64,000 nucleotides of DNA, taken from assembly GCA_034432595.1 (NCBI GenBank), contig DAOUBT010000004.1:1-64000 (forward strand). The letters are read 5' to 3'. Below, piece after piece: positions 1 through 7,469 of the stretch; position 1 is the stretch's first letter; every line of letters begins with the position of its first letter. Under the pieces are notes generated by a model. It had not been told where the DNA came from. It saw nothing but the letters and a program-made list of their open reading frames with translations, and did no database searches. Source of the stretch: DAOTZR01 sp034432595. GTDB lineage: Bacteria; Chloroflexota; Anaerolineae; B4-G1; SLSP01. Both the position numbers and the translations under genes were made by a program.

Positions 1-660
1 AGGCAACCGAAAGCTGGCGGGAGACAAAGCCAGTCAAAGGCTGGCGGTACAAACTAACCGGAGGGTGACGGCACACAGGGCCAGCCAGAGATTGGCGGGA
101 GATAAAGCCAGCCAGAGGTTGGCGGGATAGGCAACCGAAAGCTGGCGGGAGATAAAGCCAGCCAAAGGCTGGTGGTACAAACTAACCGGAGGGTGACGGC
201 ACACAGGGCCAGCCAGAGATTGGCGGGAGATAAAGCCAGCCAGAGGTTGGCGGTACAGGCCAGCCAGAGTTGGCGGAAGATAAAACCAGCCAAAGGCTGG
301 TGGTACAAACTAACCGAAGGTTGACGGCACACAGGGCCAGCCAGAGGTTGGCGGGAGATAAAGCCAGCCAGAGGTTGGCGGTACAGGCAACCGAAAGCTG
401 GCGGGAGATAAAGCCAGCCAAAGGCTGGCGGGACAGGCAACCGAAAGCTGGCGGGAGATAAAGCCAGCCAAAGGCTGGTGGTACAAACTAACCGAAGGTT
501 GACAGCACACAGGGCCAGCCAGAGGTTGGCGATACAGGCCAACCGAAAGCTGGCGAGACAGGCCAGCCAAAGGCTGGCGGGACAGGCAACCGAAAGCTGG
601 CGGGAGATAAAGCCAGCCAGAGGCTGGCGGGACAGACCAGCCGGAGAATGGCGGTACGGG
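1..660. repeat. Tandem field of short palindromic repeats (GCCAGCC/GGCTGGC family)
   Basis: About 25 degenerate units of roughly 24-27 nt are packed head to tail. Each holds a short imperfect palindrome of the form GCCAGCC-AAAG-GCTGGCGG, joined by recurring linkers (GGAGATAAA, GGTACA, GGCACACAGG). A higher-order unit of about 120-130 nt, made of several different palindromes in a fixed order, recurs (for example from about 1 and from about 131), which points to segmental duplication. The field continues past the left edge. Related palindromes occur at 44806-44990 and 49075-49634. Unit lengths are not multiples of three, and spurious open frames run through in several phases, so I do not call a gene here. 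Possible roles include a REP-like or MITE-derived array or a transcription barrier upstream of ugd. Confidence 0.85.
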
Positions 661-704
661 CACAAGGGGTGTTCAAGGCTTGTATCTGGACTTCCCGGGT
701 TGGC

Positions 705-733
705 TTTACGCTACGCGTAAAACGTGGTATCAT
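705..733 (+). promoter_or_regulatory. Candidate sigma-70-type promoter of ugd
   Basis: TTTACG (705-710), a 17-nt spacer and TATCAT (728-733) lie about 80 nt before the ugd start, between the repeat field and the gene. The match is 4/6 plus 5/6 to consensus. Predicted from sequence only. Confidence 0.4.
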
Positions 734-813
734 CGGCGGCGAGGAAGTCCCTTTCTCAAATTTTTGGCCTGGACAACCCAATCCGGGTACATTCATTTAG
801 GAGAAGATGACCC

Positions 814-2145
814 ATGAAAGCTATCACGATCATTGGCGTTGGATATGTAGGTCTGGTGAGCGGCGCGTGCTTCGCGGACCTGGGCAATCGCGTGGTGTGC
901 CTGGATGTCAATGAGGAGCGCATCGAGAACCTTAAGCGCGGTATCCTCCCCATTTACGAGCCGGGGCTGGAGGAACTGGTGGAGCGGAACGTCAAGGCCG
1001 GGCGGCTCAGCTTCACCACCTCTTACGCAGAAGCGGTAAAGCATGCCGAATTCATCTTCATCGCCGTGGGCACACCTTCCGCGGTGGACGGACAGGCCGA
1101 TTTGCGCTACGTGCGCATGGCCGCGGAAAGTATCGCCGACGTGCTGGATCATCCTGTGATTATCGTGAACAAGTCCACGGTGCCGGTGGGCACGGGGGAC
1201 TGGGTGGCCGAAGTGATCCGCAATCATCGCCCGGATGTGCCGCCTTTCTCGGTGGTTTCCTGCCCGGAATTTTTGCGCGAAGGCTCGGCCATCAGCGACT
1301 TTATGAATCCCGACCGCATTGTGTTGGGAGCGGATGACCGCGAGGCGGCGGAGCGCGTGGCACAGTTGCACCTGCCCCTGCGCACCACCATCATGGTAAC
1401 AGACCTGCGCACCGCGGAAATGATCAAGTACGCTTCCAACGCCTTCCTGGCCACCAAGATTTCCTTCATCAACGAAATTGCCAACATCTGCGAGGCGCTG
1501 GGCGCGGACGTGAAAGAAGTGGCTTACGGCATGGGTCTGGATAAGCGCATCGGGCGTTATTTCCTGGATGCGGGCCTGGGCTGGGGTGGTTCGTGCTTCC
1601 CCAAGGATGTGAAGGCCCTGGCGTACATGGCGGAAACGCACGGACGCCATCCGCACCTGCTGCACGCCGTCATGGACATCAACGCCGATCAGCGCCTGAG
1701 TGTGGTGCGCAAGCTTAAGGAATTGATGGGTCCCTCGCTTGAAGGTAAGGTGGTGGGGCTGCTGGGATTGGCGTTCAAGCCGAATACGGACGATATGCGC
1801 GACGCGCCCTCAATTGACATTGTGCATTTCCTCCTGCGCGAAGGTGCGCATGTGCGCGCCTACGACCCGGTAGCGATGGGGGTCGCGCGCAACATTCTCC
1901 CCGAAATTGAGATGTGCAACGATGCTTACGCGCTAGCCGAAGGCACGGATGCTTTAGTGCTGGTGACGGAATGGAACGAGTTCAAGAATCTGGATTTGGA
2001 GCGCATCCGCGATTTGATGCGCACGCCGGTACTGATTGACGGACGCAATATTTACGACCCGACTTATGTGCGCTCTTTGGGCTTCCAATATCGCGCAATC
2101 GGACGCGGTTACGATGGTCAGGGTGTGGTTCAGGAGGTGCTGTGA
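814..2145 (+). CDS. ugd: UDP-glucose 6-dehydrogenase
   Basis: This 443-residue enzyme oxidises UDP-glucose to UDP-glucuronate with two NAD+, in the cytoplasm, supplying uronic acid precursors for polysaccharides. The N-terminal Rossmann motif GVGYVG (about residues 7-12) opens the protein. The active-site loop GGSCFPKD carries the nucleophilic Cys261. The middle helical dimerisation region and the C-terminal nucleotide-sugar domain (GLAFKPNTDDMR, then IDGRN) are all present. The length is normal for the family. The start is an ATG preceded by AGGAGA. The stop overlaps the next gene by four bases (GTGA), so the M16 peptidase is probably translationally coupled. GDP-mannose dehydrogenase is the main alternative, but the motif set fits Ugd better. 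Confidence 0.93.
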   Translation: MKAITIIGVGYVGLVSGACFADLGNRVVCLDVNEERIENLKRGILPIYEPGLEELVERNVKAGRLSFTTSYAEAVKHAEFIFIAVGTPSAVDGQADLRYVRMAAESIADVLDHPVIIVNKSTVPVGTGDWVAEVIRNHRPDVPPFSVVSCPEFLREGSAISDFMNPDRIVLGADDREAAERVAQLHLPLRTTIMVTDLRTAEMIKYASNAFLATKISFINEIANICEALGADVKEVAYGMGLDKRIGRYFLDAGLGWGGSCFPKDVKALAYMAETHGRHPHLLHAVMDINADQRLSVVRKLKELMGPSLEGKVVGLLGLAFKPNTDDMRDAPSIDIVHFLLREGAHVRAYDPVAMGVARNILPEIEMCNDAYALAEGTDALVLVTEWNEFKNLDLERIRDLMRTPVLIDGRNIYDPTYVRSLGFQYRAIGRGYDGQGVVQEVL

Positions 2146-3416
2146 ATCTGCTCAAGACGACGCTGGATAATGGCCTGCAGGTTTTCATCCGCGAGACGCA
2201 CACGGCTCCGGTTGCCAGCGTGTGGATGTGGTACCGCGTCGGCAGTGGGGATGAGCTGCCTGGCAAGACCGGCATCGCACACTGGGTGGAGCACATGCTC
2301 TTCAAGGGTACGGAGCGCTGGCCCGAAGGCGCAGCGGACGAAGCGGTTGCGCGAGAAGGCGGCATCTTCAACGGCATGACCTGGCTCGATTTCACCACCT
2401 TCTACGAGACCCTGCCCGCAGAAAAAATTGCACTTGCTTTCGACATCGAGGCCGACCGTATGCTCAACGCGCGCTTCGATGAAGAGGAAGTGGAGGCCGA
2501 GCGCACCGTTATCCTCAGCGAGCGGCAAGGCGCGGAAAACAACCCGCTTTTCCAGCTCGAAGAGAAACTCATGGCTGCGGCTTTTCAGGTGCATCCCTAC
2601 GGCCACGACACGTTAGGATCGGTGGAAGACCTGCGCCGCATGACGCGCGCGGACCTCTACGCGCACTACCGCGCTTATTATCGTCCCAATAACGCTATTC
2701 TGGCTATCGCCGGGGACTTCAACGCGGGCGAAATTGAACGTCTGGTCGAGCGCTACTTTGGCCCGTTAGAGCGCGGGCCGGAACCCGAACGGCCGCACGT
2801 GACGGAACCGCCACAGCAAGAGGAGCGGCGCGTCGAAGTGCGAGGCGAAGCGGAAGTGGACTATCTGCTTGCGCTCTATCACACCCCGCAGGCCACCCAT
2901 CCTGACTTCTTCCCGCTCACGGTGCTCAACGCCATTCTGGTCGGCGGATCCGGCCTGGTCATCAGCGGCGGCGGCCTTTCCAATCACACCAGCCGCCTCT
3001 ACCGCGCATTGGTGGAGCGTGACCTGGCCGTTGACGTGAGCGGCGCGCTCTATCCCACCCGCGCGCCCGGTATGTACACCTTTGCCGCAACGGTGCATCC
3101 CAACGCCACGCTGGACGCGGTCGAACAAGCGTTTGATGCGGAGCTGACGCGCGTGCAGGAGGAGCCGGTGAGCGCGGCGGAGCTGGAAAAGGCCAAGCGG
3201 CAGGCGCGCGCGCTTTTCGCGTTCTCCAGCGAAAGCGTGACCAATCAGGCTTTCTGGTTGGGCTACAGCGAGATGTTCGCCACTTATACCTGGTTCGTCA
3301 ATTACCTGCGACGATTGGAAGCTGTCAGCGCGGAGGATGTGCTGCGCGTGGCTCAGACTTACCTGCGTCCCACCAACCGCACGGTGGGATGGTACGTCAG
3401 TCAGCGCAGGTCGTAG
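2142..3416 (+). CDS. M16 family zinc peptidase (pitrilysin-like, single-module)
   Basis: A 424-residue metallopeptidase of the bacterial M16B type. The inverted zinc motif HWVEH is at residues 47-51 (His47, Glu50, His51), and the downstream acidic helix EEVEAERTVILSE (about 125-137) supplies the third zinc ligand. The C-terminal half has the usual second M16 domain with a glycine-rich loop near residue 270. No signal peptide is seen, so it is probably cytoplasmic, cleaving peptides or small proteins. It starts with GTG overlapping the ugd stop. Its TAG stop lies inside the first arm of the palindromic element at 3413-3546, so the element was probably inserted at, or has come to supply, the gene end. 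The substrate is unknown. Confidence 0.88.
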   Translation: MNLLKTTLDNGLQVFIRETHTAPVASVWMWYRVGSGDELPGKTGIAHWVEHMLFKGTERWPEGAADEAVAREGGIFNGMTWLDFTTFYETLPAEKIALAFDIEADRMLNARFDEEEVEAERTVILSERQGAENNPLFQLEEKLMAAAFQVHPYGHDTLGSVEDLRRMTRADLYAHYRAYYRPNNAILAIAGDFNAGEIERLVERYFGPLERGPEPERPHVTEPPQQEERRVEVRGEAEVDYLLALYHTPQATHPDFFPLTVLNAILVGGSGLVISGGGLSNHTSRLYRALVERDLAVDVSGALYPTRAPGMYTFAATVHPNATLDAVEQAFDAELTRVQEEPVSAAELEKAKRQARALFAFSSESVTNQAFWLGYSEMFATYTWFVNYLRRLEAVSAEDVLRVAQTYLRPTNRTVGWYVSQRRS

Positions 3417-3546
3417 AGACGCGCCGATGGCGCGTCGTCGCCGACGGTTGTAGAGACGCGCCGATGGCGCGTCGTCGCCGACGGCGCGTCGTCGCCGACG
3501 GCGCGTCGTCGCCGATGGCGCGTCGTCGCCGACGGCGCGTCTCTAC
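3413..3546. repeat. Palindromic MITE/REP-like element with 13-bp terminal inverted repeats
   Basis: The element opens with GTAGAGACGCGCC (3413-3425) and closes with its exact reverse complement GGCGCGTCTCTAC (3534-3546). Inside are repeated GGCGCGTCGTCGCCGAC-type modules, themselves partly self-complementary. Similar GTAGAGAC...GTCTCTAC palindromes are, from general knowledge, frequent in intergenic DNA of Chloroflexota and cyanobacteria. It carries no open frame of its own. It sits between the M16 gene and the sugar cluster and could fold into a long hairpin acting as a transcription attenuator. Confidence 0.85.
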
Positions 3547-3585
3547 AAGGATATCCGCGTGACCGGTAACATAACGAGGTGACAC

Positions 3586-4920
3586 ATGACTTTGACCCTG
3601 GGTTTCGTCGCGCTGGCCCGCACGACATTCGATATGCAACTGGCGCAGGAGGTAACAGCGCAGGCGCGCGCGCTGTTGGAAGGCGCTGGATTCACGCTGC
3701 TCGGTCCACAGACGCTGGTCACGACGTTAGATGAGGCGCAGGCTGCCGCGGAGGTGCTGCGCCATTCCCCCGTGGATGCGCTGGTGCTCTTTCAGGCGAC
3801 GTTTGCGGATAGCAGTATGGCGCTTGCCCTGGTAGAACGCCTCGACGCGCCGCTGATTTTGTGGGCCGTGCCCGAAGCGCGCACCGGCGGACGGCTGCGC
3901 CTCAATTCATTTTGCGGCATCAATCTCGCTGCTCACAGCCTCAAACGCGCTGCGCGCGAGTATGATTACCTCTACGCCGCCCCCGATGATGCGCGCGTCC
4001 TGCCCACGCTGCGCGCCTGGGCACAGGCGGGACAGGTCTACCGCCGCTTGCGCACCACTCGGCTGGGCCGCTTTGGCGAACACCCGACAGGTTTCGATCC
4101 CTGCCGCCTTGACGCGGAAGCGCTTCAGCGCGCGTTTGGCGTCACGGTGGAGACGTACCCCCTGCCAGAGCTGTTCGCGCAGATTCAAACCGTCAACCCG
4201 GCGGAGGTCGAGACGGTATGGCAGATGCTGCACACGCGCCTCGACGGATTGGACGCACTGTCCGAGTCCGCGACGCGCGGGACGCTGGCCGCTTACCTCG
4301 CCCTGCGCGCTCAGGCGCAACGTGACCATCTGGCAGGGCTGGCAGTGCGCTGCTGGCCGGAGTTCTTCACCGAGCTGGGCTGTGCCGCCTGCGCCGCCAT
4401 GTCCCTCCTCAGCGACGAAAGGACGCCGTGCAGTTGCGAGGCCGATATCAACGGTACCGTGACGCAACTGGTGCTGCAATGGCTCAGCGGCGAGCCGGCT
4501 TTCGGCACGGATGTGGTGGGCTTCGATGAGGCGGAAAACGCGGCGGTGTTGTGGCACTGCGGCCTGGCTCCTCTCAGCATGGCCGATCCGCAAGTCACCC
4601 CGTGCGGAACGATCCACTCCAACCGCAAACTGCCGCTGCTTATGGAATTCCCGCTCAAACCGGGCATCGTCACCATCGCCCGCCTGCATGAGGGGCCTCA
4701 AGGCTGGCAATTGGTGGTGGGACGCGGGGAGATGGTCCGCGCCCCCCTCAGCTTCAGCGGCACGTCGGGCGTGCTGCGCTTCGAGCACCCGGTGCGGGAT
4801 GTGATGGACACCATCATCACGCACGGCCTGGATCATCATGTGGGCATCACCTACGGTGATGTGACGGAGGCGCTGCTCCGCCTGGCCCGCTTGTGGCGGG
4901 TGGATGTGATACGGTTGTAG
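3586..4920 (+). CDS. L-fucose/L-arabinose isomerase-fold protein, candidate sulfoquinovose isomerase (SqvD-like)
   Basis: A 444-residue protein of the FucI/AraA aldose-ketose isomerase fold. The C-terminal catalytic part shows Glu285 (in CSCE), Asp314 (in GFDEAE) and a nearby WHCG, in the positions expected for metal ligands of fucose isomerase-type enzymes. It is shorter than classical FucI (about 590). The start is ATG 3586 behind GAGGTG. It heads a run with a split transketolase, an RpiB-like isomerase and a GH31 glycosidase. In the sulfo-TK pathway an isomerase of this broad family converts sulfoquinovose to 6-deoxy-6-sulfofructose, and I infer that role here from context. Isomerisation of another aldose (L-fucose, L-arabinose, L-rhamnose analogue) remains possible. 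Fold confident, substrate inferred. Confidence 0.72.
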   Translation: MTLTLGFVALARTTFDMQLAQEVTAQARALLEGAGFTLLGPQTLVTTLDEAQAAAEVLRHSPVDALVLFQATFADSSMALALVERLDAPLILWAVPEARTGGRLRLNSFCGINLAAHSLKRAAREYDYLYAAPDDARVLPTLRAWAQAGQVYRRLRTTRLGRFGEHPTGFDPCRLDAEALQRAFGVTVETYPLPELFAQIQTVNPAEVETVWQMLHTRLDGLDALSESATRGTLAAYLALRAQAQRDHLAGLAVRCWPEFFTELGCAACAAMSLLSDERTPCSCEADINGTVTQLVLQWLSGEPAFGTDVVGFDEAENAAVLWHCGLAPLSMADPQVTPCGTIHSNRKLPLLMEFPLKPGIVTIARLHEGPQGWQLVVGRGEMVRAPLSFSGTSGVLRFEHPVRDVMDTIITHGLDHHVGITYGDVTEALLRLARLWRVDVIRL

Positions 4921-4985
4921 GCCCTGGAGCTGCGGCCCTCGTCAACCTGAAACCCTACCCTACTTTACGTTTGGAGGTCTATGGG

Positions 4986-5816
4986 ATGGAACCCGAAGAG
5001 CTGGCGTTTTTGAAAGCTAAGGCCAGGGAAATCCGCAAATTGACGATTGATACCATCGGCTATCTTGGTGTGGGACATATCGGCGGATCGCTTTCGCTGG
5101 TGGAGGCGCTGACTGTGTTGTACTACCGCCACATGCGCGTGGACCCCTCTAACCCGCGCTGGGCGGAACGCGATTGGCTGGTGCTTTCCAAAGGACACGC
5201 CGGACCGGCGCTCTATAGCGTGCTCGCGGATAAGGGCTTTTTCCCCAGGGAGTGGCTGCACACGCTCAACCGCGGCGGCACGTCCCTGCCAAGCCATTGC
5301 GACCGCAATCTCACGCCGGGGGTGGATATGACGACCGGCTCCCTGGGTCAGGGGCTTTCGGCGGCAGTGGGCATCGCCCTGGGCCTGCGCCTGAGCGGGC
5401 TGCCGGGGCGCGTGTATTGCATCATCGGCGACGGGGAGAGTCAGGAAGGGCAGGTTTGGGAGGCTGCCATGGCGGCCTCTCACTACCGCCTGACTCACCT
5501 CATCGCCATGCTGGATTACAACAAGATGCAGATTGACGGTTATGTGCGCGATATTATGAATATCGAGGATGTGGAGGCGAAATGGCGCGCTTTTGGCTGG
5601 CGCGTGTACGCGGTGGATGGGCACGATCTGGAGCAGCTCGATGCCGCGCTGACGCTGGCGCAGCGGGCGGGCGGTCCGGCGATGCTGGTGCTGCACACGG
5701 TCAAAGGCAAGGGGGCATTTTTCGCCGAGGGACGGCTGGAAAACCACAACATGCCTTTCAGCTACGAGACGGCCTTAGAGGCGATCCGGCGGCTGGATGA
5801 GGAGGAGCAGGCATGA
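4986..5816 (+). CDS. Transketolase, N-terminal (thiamine diphosphate-binding) subunit
   Basis: This 276-residue protein is the first half of a split transketolase. GHIGGSLS (about 31-38), SKGHAGPALY and the ThDP/metal motif GDGESQEG...N are intact. The start is ATG 4986, eight bases after GGAGG; longer frames upstream lack a ribosome site. It pairs with the next gene, which supplies the other half of the active site, to move a two-carbon ketol unit between a ketose and an aldose acceptor. Split transketolases are often dedicated to particular sugars. Beside a FucI-like isomerase and an RpiB-like isomerase it fits SqwG of sulfoglycolysis (donor 6-deoxy-6-sulfofructose, acceptor glyceraldehyde-3-phosphate), but an ordinary pentose-phosphate role cannot be excluded. 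Confidence 0.9.
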   Translation: MEPEELAFLKAKAREIRKLTIDTIGYLGVGHIGGSLSLVEALTVLYYRHMRVDPSNPRWAERDWLVLSKGHAGPALYSVLADKGFFPREWLHTLNRGGTSLPSHCDRNLTPGVDMTTGSLGQGLSAAVGIALGLRLSGLPGRVYCIIGDGESQEGQVWEAAMAASHYRLTHLIAMLDYNKMQIDGYVRDIMNIEDVEAKWRAFGWRVYAVDGHDLEQLDAALTLAQRAGGPAMLVLHTVKGKGAFFAEGRLENHNMPFSYETALEAIRRLDEEEQA

Positions 5817-6757
5817 GCACGGTCGAAATGCGCAGTGTGTACGCTCAGACGCTCATCCGCTTAGCCGAGGCCAATCCGGATATCGTGCTGGTCGAGGCCG
5901 ATTTGATGAAGGCGGCAGGGACGTTCGGTTTTAAGGAGCGCTTCCCGGAACGCACGTTCGACGCGGGCGTGGCCGAGGCGAACATGGTCGGCATCGCCGC
6001 CGGGCTTTCGGCGACGGGCAAAATTCCCTTTGCGCACACTTTCGCCTGTTTTGCGGCGCGGCGCGTCTTTGATCAGTTTTTCATTTCCGCCAACTACGCG
6101 CGGCTGAACGTCAAACTCGTGGGCAGCGATCCGGGGGTGACGGCGCGTTACAACGGCGGGACGCACATGCCTTTTGAGGATTTGGGGCTGATGCGCATCA
6201 TTCCGCACCTGACGGTGTTTGAACCCAGTGATCCGGTTTCGCTGGCGCAGCTCATGGAGCAGAGCGCGGCGCTGTACGGCTGCACCTACATGCGCCTGCA
6301 CCGTTTCGCTGTGGCCCCGCGCTATCCGGCCACGCAGCCGTTTACTTTGGGGAAGGGGGTCCTCGTCCGCGATGGGGGTGATGTTACTCTGGTGGCTATC
6401 GGCGCAGTGATGGTAGATGAGGCGACACGCGCCGCCGAGCTGTTAGCCGCGGAAGGTATCCACGCGGCGGTGATTGATATGCACACGCTCAAGCCGATAG
6501 ACAGGGAGCTTATCCTCACCTACGCGGAGAAGACCGGGGCGCTGGTGACGTGCGAGAATCATCAAATCGCCAACGGTTTAGGTTCCGCGGTGGCGGAGGT
6601 GTTGGCGGAATATCGCCCCACCCCGCTGCGGCGCATCGGTGTGCAGGATGAATTCGGCGAGGTGGGGCCGCAGGAGTACCTCGTCAAGCGCTTCCGGCTC
6701 AGCGCGGAGGATATTGTCGCCGCGGCGAAGGCGGTGTTGGAGGAAGCGCGTCGGTAA
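5813..6757 (+). CDS. Transketolase, C-terminal (pyrimidine-binding) subunit
   Basis: A 314-residue second half of the split transketolase. The pyrimidine-binding domain has the conserved Glu in GVAEANMVGIAAG, which activates the ThDP aminopyrimidine, then HTFACFAARRVFDQ. A transketolase C-terminal domain (VAIGAVMVDEA...TLKPID...CENHQI) follows. The start overlaps the previous stop by ATGA, giving coupled 1:1 synthesis. About 220 nt of palindromic sequence separates it from the RpiB-like gene, which could lower expression of the distal genes. It resembles the DXS/transketolase C-type split proteins in length and layout. Context suggests SqwH of the sulfo-TK route; that is inference. Confidence 0.9.
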   Translation: MSTVEMRSVYAQTLIRLAEANPDIVLVEADLMKAAGTFGFKERFPERTFDAGVAEANMVGIAAGLSATGKIPFAHTFACFAARRVFDQFFISANYARLNVKLVGSDPGVTARYNGGTHMPFEDLGLMRIIPHLTVFEPSDPVSLAQLMEQSAALYGCTYMRLHRFAVAPRYPATQPFTLGKGVLVRDGGDVTLVAIGAVMVDEATRAAELLAAEGIHAAVIDMHTLKPIDRELILTYAEKTGALVTCENHQIANGLGSAVAEVLAEYRPTPLRRIGVQDEFGEVGPQEYLVKRFRLSAEDIVAAAKAVLEEARR

Positions 6758-6763
6758 GCAATG

Positions 6764-6905
6764 CCTTGGCCGCTTGCTACCTTTACGCAAGCGGCCAAGG
6801 CCGCCTGCTCTGCTTCGGCGGGGTGTGGAGCGGAGCGCTGAGGCGGGGATGGGTCCCTGCCACGCCTACGACTCCGAAGGCGGCCAAGGCCGCCTATCCC
6901 GCTTC
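6764..6905. repeat. Intergenic palindromes (CCTTGGCCGCTTG hairpin and GGCGGCC/GGCCGCC repeats)
   Basis: A perfect 13-bp inverted repeat, CCTTGGCCGCTTG (6764-6776) and CAAGCGGCCAAGG (6788-6800), has an 11-nt loop. The motif GCGGCCAAGGCCGCC occurs at about 6790-6804 and again near 6881-6895, each followed by a CTTCGGCGGGGT segment. No credible gene lies in 6758-6977. The hairpin falls between operon members, so it could be an attenuator, a processing site or a repeat-element copy. Confidence 0.75.
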
Positions 6906-6977
6906 GGCGGGGTTTGTAACTCTGGCACGGGGATTTTCCCGTGCAGACCTGACTTTACCGAGGAGGAACTTGCATTC

Positions 6978-7469
6978 ATGGAAGAACCTGTCATCACCAT
7001 AGCGATTGCTTCCGACCTTTCGGGCTTTCCCCTCAAGCGGGAGATTGTCAAGCATCTGCAAAGCAAGCCCCATATCCGCGTGCTGGATTTTGGCATCGAA
7101 TCCGAAGAGGCGCCGCAGCCCTACGTGGTGCAGGCGCCCAAGGTGGCCGAGGCGATTCAACGCGGGGAGGCGGACCGCGGCATCCTGATCTGCGGCACGG
7201 GGCAGGGGATGGCGATTGTCGCCAACAAGCATAAGGGCATCTACGCCTGCGTGGTGACGGATATTTTCTCCGCCGAACGCGCTAAAATCATCAACAACGC
7301 CAACGTCATCACCATGGGCGGGTGGATTACGGCCCCCTTCCTGGCGACGCAAATTGTGGACGCCTGGTTGAGTGTTGCATTTACGCAAAAAATGGAGTTC
7401 AAGCGCGAATTCCTGACCAACGCCTTCCATCAGGTGCAGGCCCTGGAGGAGCGCAATTTCAAAGCATGA
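6978..7469 (+). CDS. Divergent RpiB/LacAB-family sugar isomerase (candidate 4-sulfoerythrose isomerase, SqwI-like)
   Basis: A 163-residue member of the RpiB/LacA/LacB fold, with the core motif GILICGTGQGM holding Cys72, the position of the catalytic base in RpiB. Two histidines typical of true ribose-5-phosphate isomerase B are missing. The N-terminal DHAGF is SDLSGF (Leu14), and the HN pair near residue 105 is Ile-Asn. The usual C-terminal GGRHxxR phosphate-contact segment is not recognisable. This divergence suits a non-phosphorylated substrate. In sulfo-TK an RpiB homologue converts 4-deoxy-4-sulfoerythrose to the ketose; the neighbours support that role. Erythrose- or tetrulose-type isomerases are alternatives. 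The start is ATG 6978 after AGGAGG at 6961. The stop overlaps the GH31 start (ATGA). Confidence 0.72.
   Translation: MEEPVITIAIASDLSGFPLKREIVKHLQSKPHIRVLDFGIESEEAPQPYVVQAPKVAEAIQRGEADRGILICGTGQGMAIVANKHKGIYACVVTDIFSAERAKIINNANVITMGGWITAPFLATQIVDAWLSVAFTQKMEFKREFLTNAFHQVQALEERNFKA

Noticed and set aside
1..660. CRISPR array
   Set aside because: Spacers are themselves repeated, unit length is irregular and no cas gene is near.
54..665. 203-residue reverse-strand frame and several others through the left repeat field
   Set aside because: Low-complexity frames open in several phases over tandem palindromes; no ribosome site and no domain.
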